The translations under genes and the position numbers were made by a program. Source: Nitriliruptorales bacterium (GTDB lineage: Bacteria; Actinomycetota; Nitriliruptoria; Euzebyales; Egibacteraceae). Taken from it: a stretch of DNA of 20,123 nucleotides. The DNA is taken from positions 1-20,123 of the forward strand of contig SLAO01000093.1 of the NCBI GenBank assembly GCA_007126835.1, given 5' to 3'. The notes beneath the pieces were generated by a model. The model was not told where the DNA came from. It was given only the letters and a program-made list of their open reading frames with translations, and did no database searches. This document shows, piece by piece, positions 12,657-19,991 of this stretch; within the stretch, counting starts at the first letter, position 1; every line of letters begins with the position of its first letter.

Positions 12657-12950
12657 ATGGTGGTGCTGATCGCCCGGTACCAGGTGTCGCCGGGAAACGC
12701 GGAGCAGGTCCTGGCAGAGCTCGAGGAGATGGCCACCTACGTCGGTCAGGACGAGCCGGGCTGTCTGCGCTACCAGGTGTGCCGCTCGGTGGAGGACCCG
12801 AACCTGCTCGTGCTGTACGAGGCGTACGCCGACCACGAGGCGTTCCAGGCCCATCGGGAAACGGCGCACTTCCAACGCATCATCGAGGGCCGAGTCGCGC
12901 CCATGCTCCACGCGCGCGAACGCGAGGTGCTCGAGCCCGTGATCGGATGA
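12657..12950 (+). CDS. Antibiotic biosynthesis monooxygenase (ABM) domain protein
   Basis: The 97-residue protein is from ATG 12657, preceded by AAGGGG with six bases spacing. It matches the YgiN/ABM ferredoxin-like fold: VVLIARYQVSPGNAEQVLAEL, then EPGCLRYQVCRSVEDPNLLVLYEAYADHEAF and HRETAHFQRI. The conserved GCLRYQ, the E in LYEAY and the HxxTxHF segment are those of quinol-type or small-molecule monooxygenases that form dimeric barrels and need no cofactor. Its actual substrate is unknown. It may be co-transcribed with the candidate small lipoprotein upstream, and it converges on the alpha/beta hydrolase gene across 171 bases in which I see no gene and no clear terminator. Confidence 0.92.
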   Translation: MVVLIARYQVSPGNAEQVLAELEEMATYVGQDEPGCLRYQVCRSVEDPNLLVLYEAYADHEAFQAHRETAHFQRIIEGRVAPMLHAREREVLEPVIG

Positions 12951-13121
12951 GGTTGAGCCCCGCAGCGGCGCGATTGGACGGCTTGCGCCGGAGGTGCCGC
13001 ACCGTCGCCGAGGCGCAACCAACCCCCACCCATGCGACCGTCCGACGAGAGGTCCGACGGGCCGCCGCCTTTGTCGGGGGGTCAACGCCGCACCAGACGC
13101 CAGACCGCACGTAACATCCGC

Positions 13122-13967
13122 CTAGGGCGACCGGGAGCCCTCGTCGGCGGCGAGGAACGCCGCGATCTCCACGGCGACGACCGCCGGCGCGTCGTGCATG
13201 ATCAGGTGGTCGGCGCCGGCGATGACCCGCAGGTGGGCTGCTGGGATGCGTTCGGCGAGTTGGCGGCCCTGCTCGACGGGCAGCCATTGGTCGTGCTCGC
13301 CCCACAGCACCAGGGTGGGCACCTCGATGTCGCCCAAGCGCCGCTCAAGCACGTCGGTCAGGCTGCGGTCGTTCTGGACGATCTGCCGGTACAGCGCGGC
13401 CTTGCCCGCCTCGCCGAGCCAGGGGGCTGCGAGCCGATCGGCGACCTGCCCAGACGGCCGGCGCCGCTGAGGCCAGGTCACATAGCCGCGCACGAGCCCC
13501 TCGTGGACGGCATCGGGCAGCTGGGCGAGCACGTCGGCATGACGGGACGCCAACTGAAAGAAGCCGGTGCCCCAGGGGGCCAGCGCGACCGCGTCGGCGA
13601 GCACCAGCCGGGAGACCGCCACGCCCTCGAGCAGGTGGGCCCGCAGCGTGACGGCGCCTCCGAAGTCATGACCGACCACCGCGGGGCGTGCCAGCTCCCA
13701 GTGGTCGAGCAGCCCGGCGCACACCCGCCCCTGCGCAGCCAACGAGACGTCTTGACCCTCGTACTGCGCGCTTTGGCCGTACCCAGCCAGGTCCCACACG
13801 TAGACGGTGAACTGCTGCGCCAGCGCTTGAGCGACCTCCCGCCAGACGTACGACGAGAACGGGGTCCCGTGCACCAGCACGACCGCCGGGCCGTTGCCCA
13901 GCACATCCCACGCGATGGCGCCTTGTTCGCTGTCGTAGACCCGCTCGAGGCGCCAGTCCGCGTTCAT
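13122..13967 (-). CDS. Alpha/beta hydrolase, epoxide hydrolase/haloalkane dehalogenase-like
   Basis: The 281-residue protein from ATG 13967 has a GGGGGCAGG purine-rich run just upstream. VVLVHGTPFSSYVWR (29-43) is the oxyanion loop, and WDLAGYGQS (58-66) precedes the nucleophile elbow VVGHDFGGA, where Asp101 replaces the usual Ser. The acid lies in LWGEHDQW (Asp226) and the base in GADHLI (His254). An Asp nucleophile with HG(T/N)P is diagnostic of the epoxide hydrolase, haloalkane dehalogenase and fluoroacetate dehalogenase branch, which form an ester intermediate. Cap-domain residues cannot be assigned with confidence by eye, so the substrate is open. It appears to be a single-gene unit. Confidence 0.92.
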   Translation of the reverse strand: MNADWRLERVYDSEQGAIAWDVLGNGPAVVLVHGTPFSSYVWREVAQALAQQFTVYVWDLAGYGQSAQYEGQDVSLAAQGRVCAGLLDHWELARPAVVGHDFGGAVTLRAHLLEGVAVSRLVLADAVALAPWGTGFFQLASRHADVLAQLPDAVHEGLVRGYVTWPQRRRPSGQVADRLAAPWLGEAGKAALYRQIVQNDRSLTDVLERRLGDIEVPTLVLWGEHDQWLPVEQGRQLAERIPAAHLRVIAGADHLIMHDAPAVVAVEIAAFLAADEGSRSP

Positions 13968-14194
13968 CGCCCTGCCCCCTTGCGTCCCCTCGAGGTTGAG
14001 GTGCCAGCTGCTCCCCTTGCAAAGCGGGGCGACGCAACCGACGAAGGAAACTACACCAGACGCCCTCGGGCCGGGTTCGCGCGTCTAGCGATTTGACGAT
14101 GGAGCAGGGACGGGTCGAGTGGACCGACCAGGCCATGGGCAACCCCGACCTTTCGCTCGGGCCGGTCGAAGGCCGCCGGATGGCGGGCGCGGGC

Positions 14195-14485
14195 TTAGAG
14201 GCGGGCGATGACCTCGTAGCGCTGGGTTGTCGCCGCCTCGACGCCCCCATCCTGTTGCTCTCGTCGCGCCGTCTCTTGCGCGACCGTCTCGCTGGCAAGC
14301 ATGGCCTCCTCGCTCTCCCATATCGTCACAGCGAGACCGTGGCCATTGGCACGGTCCAGCAGCCAATATCCGGCGACGAGGCCCGACTGCTGCCTGGCCG
14401 ATGGAACGACCTGGTCGCGGACGAAAGTCCGGGCTCTGTCGAGATCGCCAAGCTCAACGCCGATGACCCGCGCATGCATGCCCAT
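14195..14485 (-). CDS. Small ferredoxin-fold (ABM/dimeric alpha-beta barrel) protein
   Basis: This is a 96-residue protein. The ATG at 14485 follows GAGAGG by five bases; the ATG at 14479 is an alternative. The sequence MHARVIGVELGDLDRARTFV, then SGLVAGYWLLDRANGHGLAV, then TIWESEEAMLAS, follows the strand-helix-strand-strand plan of dimeric alpha/beta barrel proteins. WESEEAM is the usual end of the third strand with the conserved Glu/Asp-Ser turn. It is distinct in sequence from the ABM gene at 12657. No catalytic residues are identifiable, so it may be a small-molecule binder or monooxygenase-like. About 230 bases between it and the hydrolase start contain nothing I can identify. Confidence 0.8.
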   Translation of the reverse strand: MGMHARVIGVELGDLDRARTFVRDQVVPSARQQSGLVAGYWLLDRANGHGLAVTIWESEEAMLASETVAQETARREQQDGGVEAATTQRYEVIARL

Positions 14486-14678
14486 ACGTACCTCTCGCGT
14501 AGATGAGCGGACTCGCCTCGGCCGAGGGTATCCAGGCACGACCAACAGGAGCGGCAGGCGCGGCCTTGCCCCTCGACAAGCCGCGCCGGGCGGGGCGGGC
14601 CAGCGCCAGTCGAGCGCCGGGTCGATCTGCGGCGCGCAGGGCATCCTGACGGGCAGGGAGCCCGTGGGGGGCAAGCCC

Positions 14679-15365
14679 ATGAGCGATCAGACCACGGCTG
14701 ACCAGCGCGCCACCGGGCGCCAGCCCGCCCGGTGGACGACCAGGCGGTGGGTCCTGGCGACCGTGGTGGCGGTGGTCGCGACGCTCGCCGTGGTCGCCAT
14801 GATCTTCGTCGCCAGCGACGACGGCGCGGGCCCCGAGCGGGTGACCGCCGAGCCACCTGTCGGCGAACAGCCACGCAAGACCGAAGCAGAGGCGCTCGAC
14901 TGGTCGGAGATCCTCGCCCACATCGATGTCACCGCGGACGACTTCCGCCGCGACTGGAACAGCCTCATCGATGCGGTCGGTTTCGGGCACGAGCTCGAAC
15001 CGCTGACCTTGCCCAAGCAGCCGCACGGCATGGGCGCGGAGACCCGCGCCTTCCCTGACGGCTCCGAGCTCGAGATCATCGAGCACCCCGACGGGTACCT
15101 GTCGCGCATGGAGCTGCGTGGCGAGCCCGCCGACGTCGACGAGGCCGCCGACTACCTCGCCATGGTGTACGCGCTGGTGCACGCCACCAGCGGGATGAAC
15201 CCCGATGAGGTCGTCGAGTTCGTAGAGGCCGAGCTGGGCCTGGACGAGACCGTCGACGAGACCGAGCACACCGAGCGGGCCCGCTTCGACGGTGTCGCCT
15301 ACGAGTTCGACGCTTTCCAGGGGCAGTGGTCGTTGTGGGCCGGCAGCCCCGACGACGCGCCGTAG
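14679..15365 (+). CDS. Single-pass membrane protein of unknown function
   Basis: The 228-residue protein is from ATG 14679, preceded by a GTGGGGGGC purine-rich run. Residues 1-23 are polar and basic (ARWTTRRW), 24-45 form one transmembrane helix (VLATVVAVVATLAVVAMIFV), and the remaining 180 residues are outside the membrane, acidic and well ordered (EALDWSEILAHIDVTADDF, FPDGSELEIIEHPDGYLSRM, FDAFQGQWSLWAG). The last parts read as a beta-rich domain. There is no lipobox and no sorting signal. I do not recognise a family. It converges on a sulfurtransferase remnant 25 bases away. Confidence 0.8.
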   Translation: MSDQTTADQRATGRQPARWTTRRWVLATVVAVVATLAVVAMIFVASDDGAGPERVTAEPPVGEQPRKTEAEALDWSEILAHIDVTADDFRRDWNSLIDAVGFGHELEPLTLPKQPHGMGAETRAFPDGSELEIIEHPDGYLSRMELRGEPADVDEAADYLAMVYALVHATSGMNPDEVVEFVEAELGLDETVDETEHTERARFDGVAYEFDAFQGQWSLWAGSPDDAP

Positions 15366-15390
15366 CCGCCGCAGCCCTGGATTACAGCGC

Positions 15391-15543
15391 TTAGCCGGTC
15401 TCGAGCGGGGCGTTCGGGTCGGCGACCCACTCGGCCAGCGAGCCGTCGTAGACAGCCGCGTCGATGCCGGCCACGGCCAAGGCGAGGGCGTCGGACGTGG
15501 CGGCGATCCCACCGCCGCAGTAGGTGATGACCCGGCACGGAAG
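15391..15543 (-). pseudogene. Remnant of a thiosulfate sulfurtransferase (rhodanese), C-terminal end only
   Basis: About 50 codons ending at the TAA at 15391 read VITYCGGGIAATSDALALAV, then AGIDAAVYDGSLAEWVADP, ending NAPLETG. This matches the end of SseA/TST-type sulfurtransferases: the active-site Cys loop YCGSGxxA, the helix, and the final GSWSEWxxDPxxPvxTG. The preceding roughly 230 residues of a normal enzyme, both the inactive and most of the catalytic domain, are missing; upstream of about 15543 the frame becomes unrelated and the cupin gene follows. The surviving part keeps the Cys and shows no stop, so the deletion may be recent, or a short ORF from 15573 may still be expressed. The remnant status is my inference. 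Confidence 0.7.
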
Positions 15544-15665
15544 CGCGACCATGACTACGCCGGCGAGGAGCAACGGCCCACCAGTCTCTGATTGCAGCGG
15601 AACGCCGAGGCCGTCCTCAGCAGGCGAGGCGAACAGGTCGCGCAGCCGCAGGAGAGGAGTAGACC

Positions 15666-16022
15666 GTGAAGGCGACGCTCGAGGAGATGGCCGTGGAGAT
15701 GCAGGACGAGGGCCTGGAGAGCCGCAGCGAGGAGTTCGGCGACATGGTGATCAGCCATGTTCGGCTCCCGGCAAACTTCGACCCCAGCCCCATGTTCGAG
15801 GCCCTGCCGGACGGGGTGTGCCCCATCCCGCATTGGGGTCGTGTCCTCGAGGGAGAGCTGCACCTGCGTTACGCCGATGGAAGCCAGGAGGTGACCCGGC
15901 AAGGCGAGTTCTTCTACTGGCCCCCAGGCCACGTCATCTGGACCGAGGCTGCCGGAGTGGTCTGGATGGACGTGGCGCCGACCGGCGAGAACCGCCGGGT
16001 CAACGAGCTGCTCGGCATGTGA
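15666..16022 (+). CDS. Cupin domain-containing protein
   Basis: The 118-residue protein starts at GTG 15666, preceded by AGGAGAGGAG five bases upstream. One small beta-barrel domain is visible: IPHWGRVLEGELHLRYADG is the first cupin motif in degenerate form (His, Gly, and Glu in LEGEL), followed by TRQGEFFYWPPGHVIWTEAAG, the second motif with PPGH. Metal binding is plausible through these His and Glu residues, but the motif-1 HxH is reduced to a single His. The product is likely a small-molecule binding or sensing protein. It converges on the Cys-Cys protein gene with 48 bases between stops. Confidence 0.88.
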   Translation: MKATLEEMAVEMQDEGLESRSEEFGDMVISHVRLPANFDPSPMFEALPDGVCPIPHWGRVLEGELHLRYADGSQEVTRQGEFFYWPPGHVIWTEAAGVVWMDVAPTGENRRVNELLGM

Positions 16023-16070
16023 GGCTTCCCGGGCGTCTCCTCCGTGGCCACGGTCGCCGGCGGTCGCCAC

Positions 16071-16409
16071 CTACCCGCCGTCGACTTCGCCCGGCGGCGG
16101 TTGCGCTCCGGCGAGGTGGTCGACCAGCGCGGTGAGCATGTCCTCGGCGCCGTGGGGTGCGGCCACGTGCAGCACGGGTTGCCGCTCGGCGATCTCGACG
16201 TCGAAGCGAAAGAACGAGCAGCACCGGGATTCCGCCCGTACGAAGCCGCGCACGAGGGGCTCGCTGCCGGCGGCGAACACCAGCGAAGCAGACCGGGCCT
16301 CGTGCGCGCGCAGCTCGCGCAACTGCCCGCGAAGCTGGCGATCGGCCACGCGGCGGTGGGCCTGCTCGTCGGCGGTGAGCGTGCAGGTGTATGCAGCGGA
16401 CTCACCCAT
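16071..16409 (-). CDS. Small Cys-Cys protein divergent from a MerR regulator
   Basis: This is a 112-residue protein from ATG 16409, preceded by AAGGGAG at seven bases. It begins YTCTLTADEQAHRR and has a central SEPLVRGFVRAESRCCSFFRF (vicinal Cys63-Cys64), then VLHVAAPHGAEDMLTALVDH. I recall similar 'ECCxFFxF' small proteins next to MerR genes in Actinomycetota, usually annotated hypothetical. The Cys pair preceded by RAE is suited to binding a thiophilic metal such as mercury, arsenic or copper. This fits control by the divergent MerR-type regulator through the palindrome at 16461-16476, but there is no reductase or transporter next to it. The metal assignment is inference. Confidence 0.75.
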   Translation of the reverse strand: MGESAAYTCTLTADEQAHRRVADRQLRGQLRELRAHEARSASLVFAAGSEPLVRGFVRAESRCCSFFRFDVEIAERQPVLHVAAPHGAEDMLTALVDHLAGAQPPPGEVDGG

Positions 16410-16460
16410 GGGTTTGCTCCCTTCGTCCTCGGTGAGCGGTGGGCGATCGCACAGTAGGGT

Positions 16461-16476
16461 TTGAAGCCGACTTCAA
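16461..16476 (+). promoter_or_regulatory. Candidate MerR operator
   Basis: TTGAAG-CCGA-CTTCAA is a perfect 6-bp inverted repeat with a 4-base spacer, 20 bases upstream of the MerR ATG and 52 bases from the divergent Cys-Cys gene start. MerR regulators bind such dyads within a long promoter spacer. An outer GGGTT (16457-16461) and AACCC (16480-16484) add partial symmetry. Its location in the 86-base divergent gap supports control of both genes. Confidence 0.65.
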
Positions 16477-16495
16477 TGCAACCCGCGAGGGCGAG

Positions 16496-16873
16496 ATGAG
16501 CGAAACCCTCTCCATCGGTGAGCTCGCGCGACGTGCAGGGATCGCACCGTCTGCGATCCGCTACTACGACCGGATCGGGCTCGTCCACGCCGACAGTCGC
16601 GACGGGCAGGGGCGGCGCTACCGCCCCAGGGCGCTGGTCCGCCTCGAGCTCATCCAGCACTTCCAGCACGCCGGGTTCAGCCTCGACGAGATCCGCCAGC
16701 TACTCGACGGTGCTGGCTCCTGGCACGACACCGCGCGGCGCAAGCGCGCCGAGCTCTCCGAACGCGTCGACGAGCTTCGCGCCGCTCTAGAGGTCATCGA
16801 CCAAGCGCTCGCCTGCGGCTGCCAGGACCTGGAGGGCTGTCGCACCGAGACCAGAGGTCACGAGCACGCCTGA
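16496..16873 (+). CDS. MerR family metal-responsive-type transcriptional regulator
   Basis: The 125-residue protein is from ATG 16496; an upstream ATG would run the coding frame through the operator. Residues 5-50 form the winged helix: LSIGELARRAGIAPSAIRYY, DRIGLV, then RRYRPRALVRLELIQ. FSLDEIRQLLDG (61-72) leads into the dimerisation helix. The C-terminus ACGCQDLEGC gives Cys107, Cys109 and Cys115, plus HEH, similar to the metal-binding loops of CueR/ZntR-like and actinobacterial heavy-metal MerR proteins. Without the ligand it should bend and repress the promoter; with metal it should activate. The likely target is the divergent Cys-Cys gene. Confidence 0.93.
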   Translation: MSETLSIGELARRAGIAPSAIRYYDRIGLVHADSRDGQGRRYRPRALVRLELIQHFQHAGFSLDEIRQLLDGAGSWHDTARRKRAELSERVDELRAALEVIDQALACGCQDLEGCRTETRGHEHA

Positions 16874-17067
16874 ACGCCTGGCGATCCTGCCGGCGCCAAG
16901 CCGCCAGCCACCCCGGCGCCTTCCCGGACGGCCGATCACGCCTGTGAAGGTGTTGGGTCTTCGCCGGTTGCTGGGGCCGGCGGGCTCCAATCGGCTCGTG
17001 CTGCTCGACCACCTCGGGCTGCGCTGGGTCGCCCGGGGCCGCACAGACGGTTACGCACTAGGACAAA

Positions 17068-17128
17068 CGCCGCATGTGTGGGGCCCAGGCCAACTCCAAA
17101 TGCACATGGGCCCAGCGCACAGGCGGCG
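17068..17128. repeat. Imperfect hairpin preceded by an ACTAGGACAAA leader
   Basis: Left arm 17068-17087 (CGCCGC, one mismatch, TGTG, bulge, GGGCCCA) pairs with right arm 17107-17128 (TGGGCCC, bulge, CACA, mismatch, GCGGCG) across a 19-base loop. It is preceded directly by ACTAGGACAAA at 17057-17067, the same word that precedes the long palindrome at 17151. It may be a sister module of that element. Confidence 0.6.
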
Positions 17129-17150
17129 ACGGACTAGGACAAAAACCGCG

Positions 17151-17194
17151 CGACTGGTACATCTGCACGAGCTCTCGTGCAGATGTACCAGTCG
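17151..17194. repeat. Long palindrome, copy 2 of a dispersed element
   Basis: Arms 17151-17171 and 17174-17194 are perfectly complementary over 21 bp around a 2-base centre (CT). The core GACTGGTACATCTGCACGA and its complement are shared with copy 1 at 3407-3448. The innermost pair is A-T in copy 1 and G-C here, a compensatory change. There is no T tract. It lies between convergent genes, unlike copy 1. Confidence 0.96.
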
Positions 17195-17496
17195 TGCCCG
17201 ATTTGCCCCATCCCCTGGCTCAGAAGAACGGTCATAACCGGATAACACGGACCGCAACCAGGGCCCGCAGGCCGCACTCAGCCTCCTTGGCGGGCGTCAA
17301 TCGTCTGCGTACCGTCACCGCTGCAGCGCAAACCCGGACAAACGGAGTCGCCGGAGGCGCGACAGCCGACGGGGTGCTCGCGCAGCCCGTCACAGCGACG
17401 ACGCAGCGGTGACGGCGACGCGCTGGTCTCGGACGCAGCGCACCGGGCCCGAGTCCTATCGCAGACCCGAGCCGGCCATCGGCGCCAGGCTGGAGG

Positions 17497-17871
17497 TCAG
17501 GCCAGCGCTTGACGGGCCGCCTCGAGGTCGTTGGCGCCGAACACCAGGCGTGTCCCGGTCGCGACGTACATCAACTCGATGTTGACGCCCGCTTCGGCCA
17601 GCCGCTCGGAGTAGCGCCCCAGCATGCCCGGCTCGTCTGCGACGTCGACGACGATCACCTCGCGCTCGGCCGCGATGTCGATGCCTGCGCCGGTGATCGC
17701 CTCCCGAGCCGGCGCGGGGTTGCCCTCCACCAGCAGATGGACCATCCCTTGTCCCCGGGAGGTCATCGCACACGCCCCGGCGAGGTTGACGCCCCCGCCC
17801 CCGAGAGCGTTGCCCAGCTCGGCCAGCGCACCGGGACGGTCGTCCATCATCACCATCAGATCGGTTGCCAT
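17497..17871 (-). CDS. Tandem ACT-domain protein
   Basis: The 124-residue protein is from ATG 17871, preceded by AAGGAGG with four bases spacing. Two ACT domains are visible. The first has LMVMMDDRPGALAELGNALG (5-24) with GVNLAGACA, and the second has VIVVDVADEPGMLGRYSERL (about 72-91) with GVNIELMYV. The (D/E)(R/E)PG turn and following helix, then GVNI, are the small-ligand-binding signature that usually recognises amino acids or nucleotides. Stand-alone double-ACT proteins may bind amino acids as regulators; the ligand here is unknown. It is a single-gene unit. Confidence 0.92.
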   Translation of the reverse strand: MATDLMVMMDDRPGALAELGNALGGGGVNLAGACAMTSRGQGMVHLLVEGNPAPAREAITGAGIDIAAEREVIVVDVADEPGMLGRYSERLAEAGVNIELMYVATGTRLVFGANDLEAARQALA

Positions 17872-18128
17872 GCTGCCTCCTTCCAGCCCGACGATGGCAC
17901 TCGACTATGGCGGTCCATCCCCGGCCCCGTCCACACCTGAAGCCCTCGGCTCCTGAAATGCAACGCCGGGGTCGGGACAGGTCACCGCCCATCGCCTTGT
18001 GGCGCTGACCACGTCGGCCTGCGTGATCTTCCTGTGCACCGTCAGCAGTGTCGGGCAGTGTTGGCGCTACCTAGCCGGGGTGCGGATGGAGTTCCAAGGT
18101 GAGCTGGAAGGTCGCCTAGGGTCCGAAC

Positions 18129-18470
18129 TCAGTCGAGCTCGCCGCTTTCCAGCGCCTCGATGAACTCGGCGCAGTTGGCCCACGGCGTGAGGTCAGCGGT
18201 GGGGACAATCGCGTGCCCCGCGCGCTGCAAGGCCACACCAGCGCGCCCCTGATGGAGCGTGGTGTGGTGCGCGTGATCGTTCTTGCGTCCCCCGGCGATG
18301 TCCACGCACTTGCGGAACCCCACAGGCTCGCCAGAGTCGTCGAACTGCAACCCGAGGAGCAGGATGTGGCCGTGCTCCGGCCACGGGTGTCCGTGCTCAC
18401 TTGCGCTTGCCACGCCGGCCATTCCGAGCGTCATCGCCAGCACGGCGATGAGCGTGACGATTCTCCGCAT
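18129..18470 (-). CDS. Small secreted His-rich protein of unknown function
   Basis: The 113-residue protein is from ATG 18470, seven bases after AGGGGG; an ATG at 18476 is too close to that site. Residues 1-24 are a clear Sec signal peptide: MRRIVTLIAVLAMTLGMAGV followed by ASA. The mature part starts SEHGHPWPEHGHILLLG, and later has KNDHAHHTTLHQGRAG, so two His clusters could bind metal. Two Cys residues (FRKCVDI and WANCAEF) could form a disulfide outside the cell. I do not recognise the family. It lies downstream of the deiminase-like gene on the same strand with 189 bases between. Confidence 0.75.
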   Translation of the reverse strand: MRRIVTLIAVLAMTLGMAGVASASEHGHPWPEHGHILLLGLQFDDSGEPVGFRKCVDIAGGRKNDHAHHTTLHQGRAGVALQRAGHAIVPTADLTPWANCAEFIEALESGELD

Positions 18471-18659
18471 GTTCATTCCCCCTGGTAACAGACGCGCCTC
18501 CCCCAGTAGAAGGCGTCCCCGGCGGCAGTATAAGCAAGACCGCCGGCACCCCGGCTGACGATTTGTTTGCAGAAGGATGACGAGTTTTCGCGGTCCAGCG
18601 CCCGGCTGGCGTTGCTGTGCAGCAGCTGATCGAACGCGCCACCGTCCGGGGTGCGACCG

Positions 18660-19991
18660 TTACCGCGGTGACCTACCGAGGTACTTCGTGATGCAGTGCG
18701 CGGCGCCGAGGTTCTCGGCGAACGGGTGGAAGTCGCCCAGCGCCACGGTGGCAAAGCCCAGCTCCTCCCAGAGGGTCCGGTTCGCCTCGTCGGTCGCGGC
18801 AAGGGCTGACCAGGCGCCATGGCCGTATGTGGGCAGATACACCGTGGGTCCCCTATCCGGCCTGGTCTCGACCAGGACGTTGTTCGACGTCGCGAAGTAC
18901 CACACTCGCGTTCGCGCCTCGACGTCGTCGACGTAGACCAGGGGCAGTGGATTGCGGTGCACCTCGAAGCCGCCGGCCTCGAGGGTGCGCGCGACGTTGT
19001 CGAAAACCTCGGCCATCGCGTGCGGGTAGACGGGGCCACCAAGGACGTCAGCTGCCTTGCGCGGATCGCCCACGAACAGTCGATAGCGCCCGTCGTTCCC
19101 GCGGCCCGCCATGCTGATGAACATGTCGATGTGAAACAGCGGCTGCGCGGTGCCGGGCTTGTTGCCTAGATACAACAGCTCGGTCCACTCCTCGCCGTCT
19201 AGGTGGAACGTCTGGGACTGCTGCTCGGGAACGGGGACTGTGCTGCCGACGTAGACGATCTCGCGAGCAGCGTCGAGGTACTCCCCGTAGAGCCGGCGCA
19301 CCAGCTGCTCCGCGGTCTCGCCGGTGTTGGGCGCGACCACCCCCTGCCTGACGTAGGCAAGGGATTCCGCGGGGTAGTCCACACCGATGAGGAAGAAGTC
19401 ATCACCGATGAGGACGTTGCCGCCCTGGAAGTACAACGGCGCCTGCGAGTTGCTCATGTCGGTGGCGTGCGAGACGAAATCGGCGATCAGGCTGTCGCCG
19501 TAGCGCGGGAACGTGAACGGCTCGAGCAGACAGGTGGCTGCCCCGTCGACGTCGTCGTCCGTGACCGCCACATAGCCGTCCTCGGCCCACACGGAGAACT
19601 GCAGGTGATCGGGTGCCGCCACGATCGTGGCGCTGTCTGGCCGACCGGTGCGCGCAAGCCATGCGGCCACGTCGTCCCGCACCGACTCGTGGGTGAGCGC
19701 CACGATGTCCGCCTCCGGCGACAGCTGGGCCAACAGGTCCTGGTACACCTCCGCGAGCGACACCGACCGCACGGCATAGGCCGGAATCGTCAGCAGCAAC
19801 TGTTCGATCGCCCCGTCGGCCGAGCCCACAAGCCGCGGGCGCACCGGCCTGGCGGCCTTGAGCCGCTCGATCATGGGCTCGACGTCGCCACGGGCCCGCA
19901 TGAACTCCGGCGAGACGTCGCTGGCGGTGCGGACCACGAGCTCATCGACTTTGTCGTAATGACGCGACCTGCGCGGCGGGACATCGACCAT
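18660..19991 (-). CDS. Guanidine-modifying-fold hydrolase (agmatine deiminase/PAD-like)
   Basis: The 443-residue protein is from ATG 19991, preceded by GGAAGG and GGTGGGGG; the frame stays open to 20093 but the extra 34 residues look non-coding. It shows the catalytic landmarks of the guanidine-modifying superfamily: VWAEDGY (Asp138, equivalent to the W-x-R-D motif), YFQGGNVLIG (187-196), LFHIDMFIS with His287 and Asp289, and the nucleophile in GAAHCITKYLGR, Cys433, near the C-terminus. In agmatine deiminases the first motif is WARD; here the Arg is Glu, so the substrate may not be agmatine. There is a 120-residue N-terminal region before the first motif. Family enzymes hydrolyse arginine-like guanidines. 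No polyamine genes are nearby. Confidence 0.85.
   Translation of the reverse strand: MVDVPPRRSRHYDKVDELVVRTASDVSPEFMRARGDVEPMIERLKAARPVRPRLVGSADGAIEQLLLTIPAYAVRSVSLAEVYQDLLAQLSPEADIVALTHESVRDDVAAWLARTGRPDSATIVAAPDHLQFSVWAEDGYVAVTDDDVDGAATCLLEPFTFPRYGDSLIADFVSHATDMSNSQAPLYFQGGNVLIGDDFFLIGVDYPAESLAYVRQGVVAPNTGETAEQLVRRLYGEYLDAAREIVYVGSTVPVPEQQSQTFHLDGEEWTELLYLGNKPGTAQPLFHIDMFISMAGRGNDGRYRLFVGDPRKAADVLGGPVYPHAMAEVFDNVARTLEAGGFEVHRNPLPLVYVDDVEARTRVWYFATSNNVLVETRPDRGPTVYLPTYGHGAWSALAATDEANRTLWEELGFATVALGDFHPFAENLGAAHCITKYLGRSPR

Larger units (their letters stand above)
16874..17496. other. Gene-free convergent region with two hairpins and GGACAAA repeats
   Basis: This 623-base gap separates convergent genes and holds no believable gene. 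It contains an imperfect hairpin at 17068-17128, the long palindrome copy 2 at 17151-17194, and the leader-like word ACTAGGACAAA at 17057-17067 and again at 17133-17143, with GGACAAA a third time at about 17337-17343. Local base composition from about 17040 to 17250 is less GC-rich than its surroundings, and the ORFs crossing it are low complexity. Confidence 0.7.

Noticed and set aside
13032..14096. 354-codon plus-strand open frame
   Set aside because: It is antisense to the alpha/beta hydrolase with a complete catalytic triad; the composition is that of a shadow frame.
17151..17194. Palindrome copy 2 as an ordinary intrinsic terminator
   Set aside because: No T tract follows on either strand, and the same palindrome lies in a divergent promoter region at 3407, where a terminator makes little sense.
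17999..18163. 54-codon plus-strand frame from GTG (VIFLCTVSSVGQCW, then RYLAG)
   Set aside because: There is no ribosome-binding site or promoter, it overlaps the end of the secreted protein gene antisense, and the sequence matches no family I know.
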